A stretch of DNA of 64,000 nt, from positions 1,922,001 to 1,986,000 of the forward strand of contig OY829383.1 in the NCBI GenBank assembly GCA_963691835.1, read 5' to 3'. Source of the stretch: G963691835 sp963691835. GTDB taxonomy: Bacteria > Pseudomonadota > Alphaproteobacteria > Thalassobaculales > Thalassobaculaceae. Made by a program: the position numbers and the translations under genes. The notes beneath the pieces were generated by a model. It did not search any database. It was not told the DNA's origin and saw only the letters and a list, made by a program, of their open reading frames with translations. Shown here in pieces: positions 28,041-37,267 of the stretch; the stretch's first letter is position 1; each line of letters begins with the position of its first letter.

Positions 28041-28086
28041 AACCACAACTCGGGAAAGGCGTGGAACCGCCGAAGTTTTTGTGGTT
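28041..28086 (+). promoter_or_regulatory. Nested inverted repeat upstream of fabA
   Basis: AACCACAA at 28041-28048 pairs with TTGTGGTT at 28079-28086, and inside it GGCG (28058-28061) pairs with CGCC (28068-28071). In RNA this could form a long interrupted stem-loop ending 78 bases before the fabA start. It could be a leader structure, a regulator site or a weak terminator for moeB. Confidence 0.35.
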
Positions 28087-28164
28087 TCCTGCCCGGCGTT
28101 TTTCCCGACGGACCTTGAGACTGGATGTCTCGACCGCCGTCACCCGGTTAGGAGACTGACCCGA

Positions 28165-28701
28165 ATGCCAGATCTGAAGCATCTTTCCAGCTTCGGCTAT
28201 GAGGACCTCCTGGAATGCGCCCACGGTCGCCTTTTCGGGCCGGGGAATGCCCAGCTTCCGCTGCCGCCGATGTTGATGTTCGACCGGATTACCCGGATCT
28301 CGGACCAGGGGGGTGCGAACGACAAGGGTGAGGTCGAGGCAGAGTTCGACATCAAACCCGATCTCTGGTTCTTCAAATGCCATTTCGAGGGAGATCCGGT
28401 GATGCCGGGGTGTCTCGGAATGGACGCGCTCTGGCAGCTTTTGGGGTTCACCCTTGGCTGGCTTGGCGGCCCCGGGTCGGGCCGGGCAATCTCGGTGGGA
28501 GAGGTGAAGTTCTCCGGTCAGGTACTGCCGACCGCCAAAATGCTGACCTACAGGCTCGATCTGAAGCGTGTGATCATGCGCAAACTCTACATGGGCATCG
28601 CCGACGGCACCGTTGAATGCGACGGGGAGACCGTTTTCGAAGCCAAGGACATCCGCGTCGGCTTGTTCCAGAACGCGGCCGCTACCCAAGGTGCAAACTG
28701 A
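28165..28701 (+). CDS. fabA: FabA, 3-hydroxyacyl-ACP dehydratase/isomerase
   Basis: A 178-residue hot-dog-fold enzyme that dehydrates 3-hydroxydecanoyl-ACP and isomerises the product to cis-3-decenoyl-ACP, the branch point to unsaturated fatty acids. Catalytic His73 (KCHFEGDPVMPG) and Asp87 (GMDALWQLLGF) match E. coli FabA His70 and Asp84. The ATG at 28165 follows GGAGA and gives the family length; the frame is open to 28012 without support. The stop abuts the fabB ATG. Confidence 0.97.
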   Translation: MPDLKHLSSFGYEDLLECAHGRLFGPGNAQLPLPPMLMFDRITRISDQGGANDKGEVEAEFDIKPDLWFFKCHFEGDPVMPGCLGMDALWQLLGFTLGWLGGPGSGRAISVGEVKFSGQVLPTAKMLTYRLDLKRVIMRKLYMGIADGTVECDGETVFEAKDIRVGLFQNAAATQGAN

Positions 28702-29925
28702 ATGAGACGTGTCGTCGTCACCGGCCTCGGGGTCGTGTCGAGCATCGGAACCAACGCCGATGAGGTGACCCAGTCACTTCGCGCTGGAAAGTCCGGCATC
28801 TCCTTCTCCGAGGAGTACAAGGAGATGGGCTTCCGGAGCCATCTCCACGGCGATGTCGATGTGAACCTGCAAGACCGGATCGACCGGAAACTGCTTCGGT
28901 TCATGGGCGACGGTGCTGCCTACAACTACCTCGCCATGGAAGAGGCGATCGCCGACGCCGGGCTGGAAACGGCGGACATCTCCAATCCGAAAACCGGGTT
29001 GATCATGGGCTCCGGCGGGCCCTCGACCCAGAATATGATGGCGGCTTTCGACGCCGCACGGGAGAAGGGACCGAAGCGGGTCGGGCCCTATATGGTGCCG
29101 CGGGTGATGTCGAGCACCAACTCCGCGAACCTGTCGACGGTCTACAAGATCAAAGGCATGAGCTACTCGATCAGCTCCGCCTGCTCGACCAGTTCCCACT
29201 GCATCGGGAATGCGGCGGAGGCGATCCAGCTCGGTAAGCAGGACATCATGTTCGCGGGCGGCGGTGAGGAGCTTCACTGGACGCTGTCTGTCCTGTTCGA
29301 CGCGATGGGGGCGCTGTCATCCAAGTACAACGACACGCCTGAGACGGCATCGCGTCCCTACGATGTCACCCGGGACGGCTTCATCATCGCGGGCGGCGGC
29401 GGCACACTCGTGCTTGAGGAGTTGGAGCACGCCAAGGCGCGCGGTGCGAAGATTTATGCCGAGATCGTGGGCTATGGTGCGACTTCCGACGGGGCCGACA
29501 TGGTTCAGCCATCCGGTGAGGGTGCTGAGCGTTGCATGGAGATCGCCCTTCGGAACGTCACCGAGCCGGTCGACTACATCAATACGCACGGCACCAGCAC
29601 CCCAGCAGGCGACATCAAGGAGCTTGAGGCGATTGGCCGGGTCTTCCGCCAGCAGAACCGTCTCCCCCACATCAGCTCCACCAAGTCGATGACCGGGCAC
29701 AGCCAGGGTGCGGCGGGGGTCCACGAGGCGATCTACACGCTGCTGATGATGAAGAACAATTTCATCGCCCCATCGATCAACATCCAGGATCTTGAGCCTG
29801 CGGCCGAAGACATTCCGATCGTTCGGAAGACTTTGTCCGATCACAAGATCACCCTGGCCCTGTCCAACAGCTTCGGATTTGGCGGAACCAACGCCGTCCT
29901 CGCGATGCGGGCGTACGACGCGTGA
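28702..29925 (+). CDS. fabB: FabB, beta-ketoacyl-ACP synthase I
   Basis: A 407-residue thiolase-fold condensing enzyme that elongates acyl-ACP, including the unsaturated intermediate made by FabA. The nucleophile is Cys161 in SISSACSTSSHCIG; the two catalytic His residues are in NTHGTSTPAGD and TKSMTGHSQGAAG. The C-terminal NSFGFGGTNAVL is typical. It begins immediately after the fabA stop and ends overlapping fabI (GTGA), so the three genes form one unit. Confidence 0.97.
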   Translation: MRRVVVTGLGVVSSIGTNADEVTQSLRAGKSGISFSEEYKEMGFRSHLHGDVDVNLQDRIDRKLLRFMGDGAAYNYLAMEEAIADAGLETADISNPKTGLIMGSGGPSTQNMMAAFDAAREKGPKRVGPYMVPRVMSSTNSANLSTVYKIKGMSYSISSACSTSSHCIGNAAEAIQLGKQDIMFAGGGEELHWTLSVLFDAMGALSSKYNDTPETASRPYDVTRDGFIIAGGGGTLVLEELEHAKARGAKIYAEIVGYGATSDGADMVQPSGEGAERCMEIALRNVTEPVDYINTHGTSTPAGDIKELEAIGRVFRQQNRLPHISSTKSMTGHSQGAAGVHEAIYTLLMMKNNFIAPSINIQDLEPAAEDIPIVRKTLSDHKITLALSNSFGFGGTNAVLAMRAYDA

Positions 29926-30710
29926 CCGAGTTTCTATCCGGGAAACGCGGCCTCATCATGGGGGTCGCGAACGACCACTCGATTGCCTGGGGTGTCGCCG
30001 CGGCGGCGGCCGAGGCAGGGGCGTCGCTGGCCTTCACCTACCAGAATGATGCGATTGCCAAGCGAGTCGGACCACTGGCCGAGTCCGTCGGCTCGGACAT
30101 GATCTTTCCCTGCGATGTCGAGGACGAAGCCAGTCTCGACGCCACGTTCGATGGCATCAGGGAGCGTTGGGACCGCCTCGATTTCGTGGTTCATGCCATC
30201 GCCTACTCTGAAAAGGCGGAGCTGAAGGGGCGGTTCGCGGATACCACTCGGGAGAATTTTCTCCGGACGCTGGACATCTCCTGTTTCTCCTTCACGGCAG
30301 TGGCCCAGCGGGCGGCGTCACTGATGACCGAGGGCGGCTCACTGATCACGCTGACCTACATTGGTGCCGAACGGACGACGCCGAATTACAACGTGATGGG
30401 TGTCGCTAAGGCGGCGCTTGAGGCCAGCGTGAAGTACCTCGCCGCGGATCTCGGCGGTCAGAACATCCGGGTGAATGCGATTTCCGCGGGTCCGATGCGG
30501 ACACTTGCGGGCTCGGCGATCTCCAATGCGCGCTACACCTACCGGTTTGCGGAAAGCGCGGCGCCAATGGGCCGGAACGCGGCTTTGGACGAAGTGGGCC
30601 GGTCCGGCGTCTATCTGGCCAGCGATCTATCCAGTGGTGTGACTGGAGAAGTTCACTACGTCGACGGCGGCTTTCACGTGGTCGGTATTCCAAGGCCAAC
30701 CGACGCCTAG
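29922..30710 (+). CDS. fabI: FabI, NADH-dependent enoyl-ACP reductase
   Basis: A 262-residue short-chain-fold reductase that performs the last step of each fatty-acid elongation cycle and is the classic triclosan target. The N-terminus has RGLIMGVANDHSIAWG, the FabI form of the cofactor loop. The catalytic pair is Tyr156 and Lys163 (Y-x6-K). GTG start overlapping the fabB stop. Third gene of fabA-fabB-fabI; no Irr/Fur-type gene accompanies it. A T-rich segment follows the stop, but I see no clear terminator stem. Confidence 0.95.
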   Translation: MTEFLSGKRGLIMGVANDHSIAWGVAAAAAEAGASLAFTYQNDAIAKRVGPLAESVGSDMIFPCDVEDEASLDATFDGIRERWDRLDFVVHAIAYSEKAELKGRFADTTRENFLRTLDISCFSFTAVAQRAASLMTEGGSLITLTYIGAERTTPNYNVMGVAKAALEASVKYLAADLGGQNIRVNAISAGPMRTLAGSAISNARYTYRFAESAAPMGRNAALDEVGRSGVYLASDLSSGVTGEVHYVDGGFHVVGIPRPTDA

Positions 30711-30778
30711 AGACTGTTTCCGCATTTTTTTCTGCACCAGGACTTCAACGGGCGAATTTTTTCGCTTCGCTCGGACCG

Positions 30779-30808
30779 TTGTCCACGCTAACGTGCCACG
30801 AATATAAC
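30779..30808 (+). promoter_or_regulatory. Sigma-70-like promoter of the MscS gene
   Basis: TTGTCC at 30779-30784 and TATAAC at 30803-30808 with an 18-base spacer, in the AT-richer gap 31 bases before the mscS-type gene. Four of six and five of six positions match the consensus. Confidence 0.4.
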
Positions 30809-30838
30809 GATAGATAGTATTAGTCTGTGTTGTAATCG

Positions 30839-33289
30839 ATGTATTTTAGATTATTGGTGCTTGGATGTAGGCGCGCATTTGCCGTCTATCTCGTGATTCT
30901 GGGGGCTGTTTTTCTTCAGCCTGAGGCCGTTCTGCCCCAAAAAGCGGTCGCCGCAGAGAAAGGCTCAGGATCTATCGTACTCCCGGAGATGCCGACCGGG
31001 TTGTCGCAGGAGGATGCGCTCCGGTTTGTCGCCGGGCTCAGCGATCCGGATGCGCGCCTCATGCTTCTTCGGGAGTTGGAGAACAAGCGCCTCGCTGCCG
31101 ACGCTGGTCACGGGCCGGGGTTCGGCGGGCTGATCACCGGATACCGCGTCGCTGTCCAGAACGAGTCCCGAATGCTCGAGGAAAGACTGTCGGCCGCCGG
31201 GGCAGGACTCGCGGAGACGCCGGCGGCGATCGCCAGAATCTTCGGGGCCGTTGGGTCCGGGCAAGGCGGCCACGGTTTCGGCGTGACAATGCTTCTGACG
31301 GGACTGGCCCTGGCCATCGGCTGGCTGGCATCCTGGGCGGTCTCTGTCGGGACAAGGCCGTTCCGCGAACAGCTCGTGACCCATTCGGGACGGGGTTTCT
31401 TCGAACGTGCCTCACGCCTTGCCGCGCGCGGGGTGCTCGATTTGCTGATTGCGGTGGCGTTCACCGCCGCCGGGTTCCTGGTCATTGCCCTGACATTGCC
31501 AGGCGACTCGCTCGCGCACGCCTTCGCGGCGACGTATGTCGTCGCGGTTACCGTCATTCAGGTCTCTATGGCGATGAGCCGGTTCGTGCTGGCCCCGATG
31601 CGGCCGGAACTGCGCCTTCTTGGGCTTTCCGACGAAATTGCCAAGCTCTCGCATCGTTCCGTGAGAGCAGCGGCATCCATCGGTGCACTCGCCTGGACGA
31701 CAACCGGGTTCTTGATCCTCCACGGCGATCCCAATCCAGATGTCACGCTCGCGTTGGTTCTGATGACAGGCGCTCTGGTGTTTGGAACCTTCGTCTGGCT
31801 CGTCTGGCGAGCGCGGGAGCCGGTTCGCCAGCGGCTCGGCGACATGATGGCCCGGGATATGGCCTCCGCCGGCGCCAATGGCGCCGTCAGCGCGCCCGCT
31901 GCCAAGGCGATCGCCACCCTCTTCCAGAATTGGCATCGGATTGTGATCGCCTATCTGGCCATCGCCTGGCTTCTATGGGCCCGGGGGATCGCGCTAACAG
32001 GAGAATCGCTGATTTGGCCCATCATGGCATCGCTGGGGGTTGTTGCCCTGGTCCCGTTGGTTGACCGGGTTCTTGGCCGGGCGATCCAAGGTTTCGTTGG
32101 GGCGCTTGTGGTCGATGCCTATGCCACCACCGTGACAACCGCGGGTGGCGAGGAGAACGGCGCTGTCGCCGAACTTGTCGACACCACCGACGATCAGAGG
32201 CGCTATACGCGGATCATTCATCGATGGTGCCGGGTTGCGCTGGGCGTTCTCGTCGTGATCGCGCTCACCTCGCTTTGGGGTGTCGATGTGCTTGCGGCGA
32301 TGGGCGCACCCGGTGTGACGGCGCTTTGGGAGGCCGTGTTCGAGATCGGTGCGGTCGCACTGGTCGCCTACATTCTCTGGCAGATCTCAGAAGCGGCCCT
32401 TACCCGGCGGACGGTGCATGCCGCAGCACCTGACATTGCGGAAGGCGCGGGCACCGGGGAAGAGGAGATCATACGCTCCGATGATGCTGGCGTGATGGCC
32501 CGGGCCCAAACACTTCTGCCCCTAATCCGAAAGTTCATTCTGATGGTCCTGACGGTCATGGTGGTCATGATTGGTCTCTCCTCGCTGGGCGTGAACATCG
32601 GGCCACTCCTCGCGGGTGCCGGCGTGATCGGGCTTGCGATCGGTTTCGGCGCGCAGACCCTGGTCCGGGATGTCGTCTCCGGGGTTTTCTTTCTGATCGA
32701 CGATGCTTTCCGCGTCGGCGAATACATTGAGATGGGCGACATTCGCGGTGAGGTTGAGAGGATTTCCATCAGGTCCCTCCGCCTCCGTCACCATCGCGGG
32801 GCGATCCACACAATCCCGTTCGGAGAGTTGCGCCATATCACGAACTACAATCGGGACTGGGTGATCTACAAGATGCCGATGCGGGTCGCCCCCGATACCA
32901 ATCCGGCTCAGGTCAAGAAGATCATCAAGCGGATCGGAACGGAGATGATGGCCGATCCGGAACTGGCGCCAAAGATGATCGAGCCGCTCAAATCACAGGG
33001 TGTCTTTGCGATCGACGACGACTCCGCCCTCGTCTTCCGGGTCAAATTCATGTCCAAGCCGCGGGAGCAGTTCGTCCTCCGCCGGGAAGCCTACCATCGT
33101 ATCCAGAAAGCCTTCGCCGACGCCGGTATCGCGTTTGCCCGCAAGCAAGTGGAGGTTGTCGTTCCGGATACCCAGGCATCAGTGGCCAGCACCTCTCCGA
33201 CTGCCCTAGCCCCCGCAGTCGCCGCCGCGGCCGGACTGCAGGCAATCGACCCTGCCACCAGCCCGGCAGGCGCCTCCGATACGCGGTGA
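30839..33289 (+). CDS. Large MscS-family mechanosensitive channel
   Basis: An 816-residue inner-membrane protein. A signal sequence (about 10-40) leads to a periplasmic region (about 45-140), then about ten hydrophobic segments. The MscS pore region lies at roughly 555-625 (LAGAGVIGLAIGFGAQTLVRD is the pore-lining helix zone), followed by the beta domain (FFLIDDAFRVGEYIEMGDIRGEVE) and a C-terminal alpha-beta domain to about 770. The last 40 residues are Ala/Pro-rich. This size and layout match the MscK/YbiO-like branch, whose members open under osmotic downshock. No ribosome site is obvious upstream; an in-frame later ATG is absent from the leader, so the first ATG is kept. Confidence 0.9.
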   Translation: MYFRLLVLGCRRAFAVYLVILGAVFLQPEAVLPQKAVAAEKGSGSIVLPEMPTGLSQEDALRFVAGLSDPDARLMLLRELENKRLAADAGHGPGFGGLITGYRVAVQNESRMLEERLSAAGAGLAETPAAIARIFGAVGSGQGGHGFGVTMLLTGLALAIGWLASWAVSVGTRPFREQLVTHSGRGFFERASRLAARGVLDLLIAVAFTAAGFLVIALTLPGDSLAHAFAATYVVAVTVIQVSMAMSRFVLAPMRPELRLLGLSDEIAKLSHRSVRAAASIGALAWTTTGFLILHGDPNPDVTLALVLMTGALVFGTFVWLVWRAREPVRQRLGDMMARDMASAGANGAVSAPAAKAIATLFQNWHRIVIAYLAIAWLLWARGIALTGESLIWPIMASLGVVALVPLVDRVLGRAIQGFVGALVVDAYATTVTTAGGEENGAVAELVDTTDDQRRYTRIIHRWCRVALGVLVVIALTSLWGVDVLAAMGAPGVTALWEAVFEIGAVALVAYILWQISEAALTRRTVHAAAPDIAEGAGTGEEEIIRSDDAGVMARAQTLLPLIRKFILMVLTVMVVMIGLSSLGVNIGPLLAGAGVIGLAIGFGAQTLVRDVVSGVFFLIDDAFRVGEYIEMGDIRGEVERISIRSLRLRHHRGAIHTIPFGELRHITNYNRDWVIYKMPMRVAPDTNPAQVKKIIKRIGTEMMADPELAPKMIEPLKSQGVFAIDDDSALVFRVKFMSKPREQFVLRREAYHRIQKAFADAGIAFARKQVEVVVPDTQASVASTSPTALAPAVAAAAGLQAIDPATSPAGASDTR

Positions 33290-33384
33290 CCATCCAAGAT
33301 CGACTACCTAGTTTCGCCTGCGTTGACTTCGGTGGGTTTCAGGGTCATGGCTACGGCCCCACCACACGAGACAGTCGGCGCCTT

Positions 33385-34554
33385 ATGAGTTCAGCGAGTC
33401 GAACGGCGGCAGATATCGGCGACCTGGGCGGTCACGAGAGACTGCCGGAGCTGAAAGCGTTTCTTGAGAACCATAAGCGCCTTGTGGCTGCGGGGCAGTA
33501 CGCCGAAGCGGGAGATCTGACATTCGACGGTGCCCTCGATCTGCCGGAGCCCCCTAACCTCCCGATCGACGTGAACACACTGCTCGAGAACTTCGAGGAC
33601 CTGCGGGTGGAAATGGCATGCCGGGAGCAGGAGGGATGGGTACCGTCTCCTGTCAGAGGTGAGTCCCATAGACGCACACTGAACGCCGAGCATCTGAAGG
33701 CCTTTAGACGGTCCACCGTGTCTGACGACACACCGGGTGAGGCCGCCTTATCCGGCGGCGTTGGCAGCGCTGGAACATTCGAGTTTCATCCGGACCATAC
33801 CCCGGAGGAGATCGCGGCCGGGGTCCGATACGCGGTGAGAGCCAGGGCATCCTTCAAGCTTCGCCTGCTCGAGCTTGCCGTCCGGGGACCCTTTCCCAAT
33901 CGGGCCATCCAGGCGATGCGGCTGTTCGATACACTGGCAAAGGACGACGACCGCTTTGGCGCCAGACTCTTCCCGCACCCCGAGTTGGGAGCGGTTTCCG
34001 CGAAGAGCTTGCAGACGGCCTACTACGCATGCCGGGTGCTCACCTACATCCCGGAGAAAGCGATCGTCGTCGAGATTGGCGGCGGCTATGGCGCTTTGGC
34101 GGCCCGGATCCTGCGGGCGCGTCCCGGCGTCAGCTATCTGTCAACAGATGTGCCCGCCAACATGATCCTGACCGAGGCCTATCTTAAGTCGATCTTCGGG
34201 GATCGCTGCAAACCGGCATACAACGTCAACGAGGACCTGCCGGAGGGCGCGCGCTCCATCATCATGCCGCCGTGGAAGTTCTTCAACTTGCGGGGTCAGG
34301 CAACGATCGTTCTGAACACCATGAGCTTTCAGCATATGGATGGCCGAAACCACGCCTTCTACGGCGAGGTTCTGGAGCATCTCGAAGCAAGGCTCCTTTA
34401 CTTCGTGAATCGACAGCACAGTGCCGGGAATGTCGTGTCGGGAACCGTCCCAGCCCGCAGTTATAGTTTTCTCGACAGCTACCGGATTCTCGAGGACTAT
34501 CCATTCGACGATCGATGGGTCGAGATCCTCGCGCGCCGAAACCCGGATCGCTGA
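33385..34554 (+). CDS. Putative sugar O-methyltransferase (NanM type)
   Basis: A 389-residue protein with a Rossmann-type SAM-binding site (VVEIGGGYGALAARIL, about 230-245) and a STDVPANM strand after it, as in the putative sugar O-methyltransferases often found with surface-glycan genes. The N-terminal 120 residues are helical and unassigned. The start is uncertain: the ATG at 33385 lacks a clear ribosome site, and a GTG at 33286 overlaps the channel stop (GTGA) and would add 33 residues of low conservation. It may methylate a sugar of a glycan or glycolipid; neighbours include a glycosyltransferase 1 kb away. Confidence 0.7.
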   Translation: MSSASRTAADIGDLGGHERLPELKAFLENHKRLVAAGQYAEAGDLTFDGALDLPEPPNLPIDVNTLLENFEDLRVEMACREQEGWVPSPVRGESHRRTLNAEHLKAFRRSTVSDDTPGEAALSGGVGSAGTFEFHPDHTPEEIAAGVRYAVRARASFKLRLLELAVRGPFPNRAIQAMRLFDTLAKDDDRFGARLFPHPELGAVSAKSLQTAYYACRVLTYIPEKAIVVEIGGGYGALAARILRARPGVSYLSTDVPANMILTEAYLKSIFGDRCKPAYNVNEDLPEGARSIIMPPWKFFNLRGQATIVLNTMSFQHMDGRNHAFYGEVLEHLEARLLYFVNRQHSAGNVVSGTVPARSYSFLDSYRILEDYPFDDRWVEILARRNPDR

Positions 34555-34592
34555 TCAGACCCCCAGATCCATACCCACGGACCCTATAGCAG

Positions 34593-35630
34593 GTGGCTGA
34601 TATGGCTGGAGTTGGATTTCGGCAGGGGCTGTTCTTCGATGAGTCCCGGCCGCACTGGCGCGAGGACGGCCCGCGCCCCATGGCCTGGTCCGCATGGTAC
34701 CCGACGGATAAGGAGGCCGGGCCTGACCCACAGTTTCTCGGCCCACCCGAGGCCCCATGGTTCACCGTTCCAGCGGCTGTCCAGGATGCTCCGCCGGCCT
34801 CGTCCGGGCGACGGTTTCCAATTGTTCTGCTGTCTCATGGCACGGGCGGCACAACGGACTCGCTGTGGTGGCTGGCGCATCGCCTGGCGGAGGCTGGCTT
34901 CGTAGCTGTTGGCGTCAACCATCACGGCAACACGGCGATGGAACCTTATCTGCCCGAAGGGTTCCTATGCTGGTGGGAGAGGGCACGGGATCTAAGCGTT
35001 CTTTTTGACCACGTGACCCAGGATACTTCTTCCCTCGCCCCTATTGTCGACACACGGCGCGTTCACGCCGCAGGTTTTTCGCTCGGCGGGTATACCGTTC
35101 TCGCCGCCATGGGTGCGGTAACCGACCTTGAGCTGTTCTCGGCGTGGCAGAGAACAGCGAACATGGGAAGCGGACCCGCGGAGTTTCCGGATCTTGGCGA
35201 GCAGATTCCCAAGCTGATGGAGACGTCCGCCACCTATAGGGATTCCGTCGCGCGCGCGGGCGACGACTACCGTGACGACCGGATTCGCTCGGGCTTTCTC
35301 ATGGCCCCGGCCCCGCCGGTTCGCGGATTTCTCCCCCGTTCCATCGCCAAGATTACAGCCCCTGTATCAATGGTATCCGGCGCTCAGGACAGGGAAGCCC
35401 CGTTAGAGGTCGGCGGAGCCTGGCTGCAATCGATCAACGCCACCTTCGGTCTGACCGTCTATCCCGGACCCGTTGGGCACTACGTCTTCATGCCTCTGGC
35501 AACCGAAGAGGGGAAAGCGGCGATGCCGTCCCTTTGTGTCGACGAGCAATCGGTAGACCGGGGCGCGATCCATGCGGCGACGGCGGAAAGCGCCATCGAG
35601 CATTTTCGTGGTGCCGATACAGCCCCTTAG
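34593..35630 (+). CDS. Alpha/beta hydrolase, PAF-acetylhydrolase/dienelactone-hydrolase-like
   Basis: A 345-residue alpha/beta hydrolase. The oxyanion motif is VLLSHGTGGTTDS (about 73-85), and the nucleophile Ser lies in AGFSLGGYT (about 165). The acid is probably the Asp of SGAQDREAP and the His that of GPVGHYVF. No signal peptide is seen, so it is probably cytoplasmic. The overall pattern (long N-terminal strand pair before the GTGG motif) resembles predicted dienelactone hydrolases and bacterial PAF-acetylhydrolase relatives. Substrate unknown. GGTGG lies about 8 bases before the start; the gene follows the methyltransferase after 38 bases and may be in the same transcript. Confidence 0.78.
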   Translation: MADMAGVGFRQGLFFDESRPHWREDGPRPMAWSAWYPTDKEAGPDPQFLGPPEAPWFTVPAAVQDAPPASSGRRFPIVLLSHGTGGTTDSLWWLAHRLAEAGFVAVGVNHHGNTAMEPYLPEGFLCWWERARDLSVLFDHVTQDTSSLAPIVDTRRVHAAGFSLGGYTVLAAMGAVTDLELFSAWQRTANMGSGPAEFPDLGEQIPKLMETSATYRDSVARAGDDYRDDRIRSGFLMAPAPPVRGFLPRSIAKITAPVSMVSGAQDREAPLEVGGAWLQSINATFGLTVYPGPVGHYVFMPLATEEGKAAMPSLCVDEQSVDRGAIHAATAESAIEHFRGADTAP

Positions 35631-35646
35631 CTGCCGGTCCGGCCGA

Positions 35647-36909
35647 TCACGTCTCGGATGCTCGAAGCACGTCTGCTTCCGCGTGAAGCCCAAGCCTTTG
35701 AGCATAGCTCTGGAGGACCGACCGGCCCGCCTCATTCCAGTCCGATCCGGATCGGCTGGCGCGTTCCCAGAAGTCGGTGCGGTCCCGCTTCTCAATGAAG
35801 TGGATCAGATGAGGGAGTTCGGGAATGAGATTGCGGATTTCCGGTCCGTCACTGGACCCGAGGAGGTGGTGGAACCAAGTCGCATAAAAAGCGCATTGAT
35901 CAATCCGCCAACGCAATGGTCTTATCTCTTGGATAAAATTGATATATTTTATGATAGATGTCAGAAATCGAAGGGAATGTGGCTCAGAACAAAAACTGCT
36001 CATACCGGCTGCAAAACGAAACCATGGGCGATTGCCGACATAATCGACGACACCGGTCAGCGATGGGTCAAGCAAGGCATTGATATGCTTGTAACCCGGC
36101 AGAAGAATCGCGTCAGCGTCCAAAATTGTTACACGGTCGAATTGACCGGATGCCAATAGGCTGTGCGCGATGTCAAACCGATGGACTGTCAAGAGAGCCG
36201 ACGCCTCACCCGCGTCTTTGGAGGAACCAGCCGGCTGCATGGACGCCAACAGATCGAACCGCCGGCTGAAGTCAGCAGCCACTTCAGGGTCCTCGGGAGC
36301 CACAAAATGAACATGGAGCTGCGCTGATCCGGTTTGGCGGCTGTTCTCAGCGATCAACGGCGCAAGCCTTTGGAAATATGCCCAATCCACGGACATCAAC
36401 GTCACAGAGCTTCCGCGGTTTCCCCTGGATGGCGGCACCAGCCAATCAATCTCGACAGGATCTGGATCCGGTCCTGCAAACGCCAACGGAGAGAACCGCA
36501 ACATGTCCGCCGACGCCTCCCGAGGGGCGACCAACCTATGTTCCGCATTCGATACGGAAAACGCCTCGAGCAGATGATCGGCCTCCTGATAGGCACCACG
36601 GCATGCAAGCGCCAGAGCCCCATAGACGGTCGTGTTAGGCGCGTTCGCCAGACGGCCGGCGTAGTCTTCGAGTACCTCCGCCGCATCAAGTGGGCGCCCC
36701 GCCGCCAAGAGACATAGGCCGACCTGGAAGGGCTTCAGTTCAGGCGCACCACCGCCTGCCGGAAGGCCGTCGTGCGCGGCCAAAGCATCCCGAAGGCTTG
36801 GGCTGACGTTGTTGGACATTCTGACCCGGCCGCGCGTATTGACGGCCTCCATACGCCGTCGTTCGAGCGCGGCGTCGGTCCCGCGGGGCCCAAGGGTTTC
36901 ACTGGTCAT
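35647..36909 (-). CDS. Glycosyltransferase-like protein with DxD motif
   Basis: A 420-residue protein. Residues about 45-115 are helical and TPR-like (two short repeats). From about 150 a nucleotide-sugar transferase fold follows: VTLMSVDWAYFQRLAPLI, then VTILDADAILLPGYKHI, whose DAD is a candidate DxD metal/nucleotide-sugar motif, and a C-terminal WRIDQCAFYATW region like that of GT8-type enzymes. Starts at 36909 (ATG) or 36924 (GTG); AAAGG fits neither well. The stretch 35890-36000, in the 3' half, is notably AT-rich relative to the rest. It may have entered by transfer as part of a variable glycan region. Acceptor unknown. Confidence 0.62.
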   Translation of the reverse strand: MTSETLGPRGTDAALERRRMEAVNTRGRVRMSNNVSPSLRDALAAHDGLPAGGGAPELKPFQVGLCLLAAGRPLDAAEVLEDYAGRLANAPNTTVYGALALACRGAYQEADHLLEAFSVSNAEHRLVAPREASADMLRFSPLAFAGPDPDPVEIDWLVPPSRGNRGSSVTLMSVDWAYFQRLAPLIAENSRQTGSAQLHVHFVAPEDPEVAADFSRRFDLLASMQPAGSSKDAGEASALLTVHRFDIAHSLLASGQFDRVTILDADAILLPGYKHINALLDPSLTGVVDYVGNRPWFRFAAGMSSFCSEPHSLRFLTSIIKYINFIQEIRPLRWRIDQCAFYATWFHHLLGSSDGPEIRNLIPELPHLIHFIEKRDRTDFWERASRSGSDWNEAGRSVLQSYAQRLGLHAEADVLRASET

Positions 36910-37047
36910 CTCGGAGCCGATCACCTTTCGCTTACCCGTGGGACCCGAAACTTGCCTATAGCACCCGTCATTCCTATCTTAAGACTTCAATAACTGATAT
37001 CGGGCAAAATGCGCTCGTAGATCCATAACGTCCAGAAAGGAACGCTT

Positions 37048-37236
37048 ATGACAGTCGCCGCAGCCGGAGCGGGTTCAACCCTCGCCATTGCCGGCTTCCA
37101 AGCATCAAAACAACAGCAGGTTACCAATGCCCTGGTCGTGCAAAGCGCGGTTGAAACAGCGGCAGCCGTAGCCTCGTCCACCGCCCCGGCTTCGTCTTCG
37201 TCGGGTGTTGGCGGGAATGTCGATCTATCGGCTTAG
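37048..37236 (+). CDS. Small Ala/Ser-rich protein, unassigned
   Basis: A 62-residue protein, not recognised. It has an Ala/Gly-rich start, a middle QASKQQQVTNALVVQSAVETA helix-like stretch (in part) and a low-complexity end GVGGNVDLSA. The pattern loosely recalls small YjfB-like putative motility proteins, which also pair a Q-rich amphipathic helix with a short G-x-x-V-D end; this is only a resemblance. It is credible as a gene because AAAGG lies 7 bases before the ATG, a TTGCCT/TATCTT pair with 17-base spacing lies at 36952-36980, and a strong hairpin follows at 37268-37286. No signal peptide or cysteine. Confidence 0.6.
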   Translation: MTVAAAGAGSTLAIAGFQASKQQQVTNALVVQSAVETAAAVASSTAPASSSSGVGGNVDLSA

Positions 37237-37267
37237 CGACGCGTGTTGCAGTGTTAGTTGATAGGAA

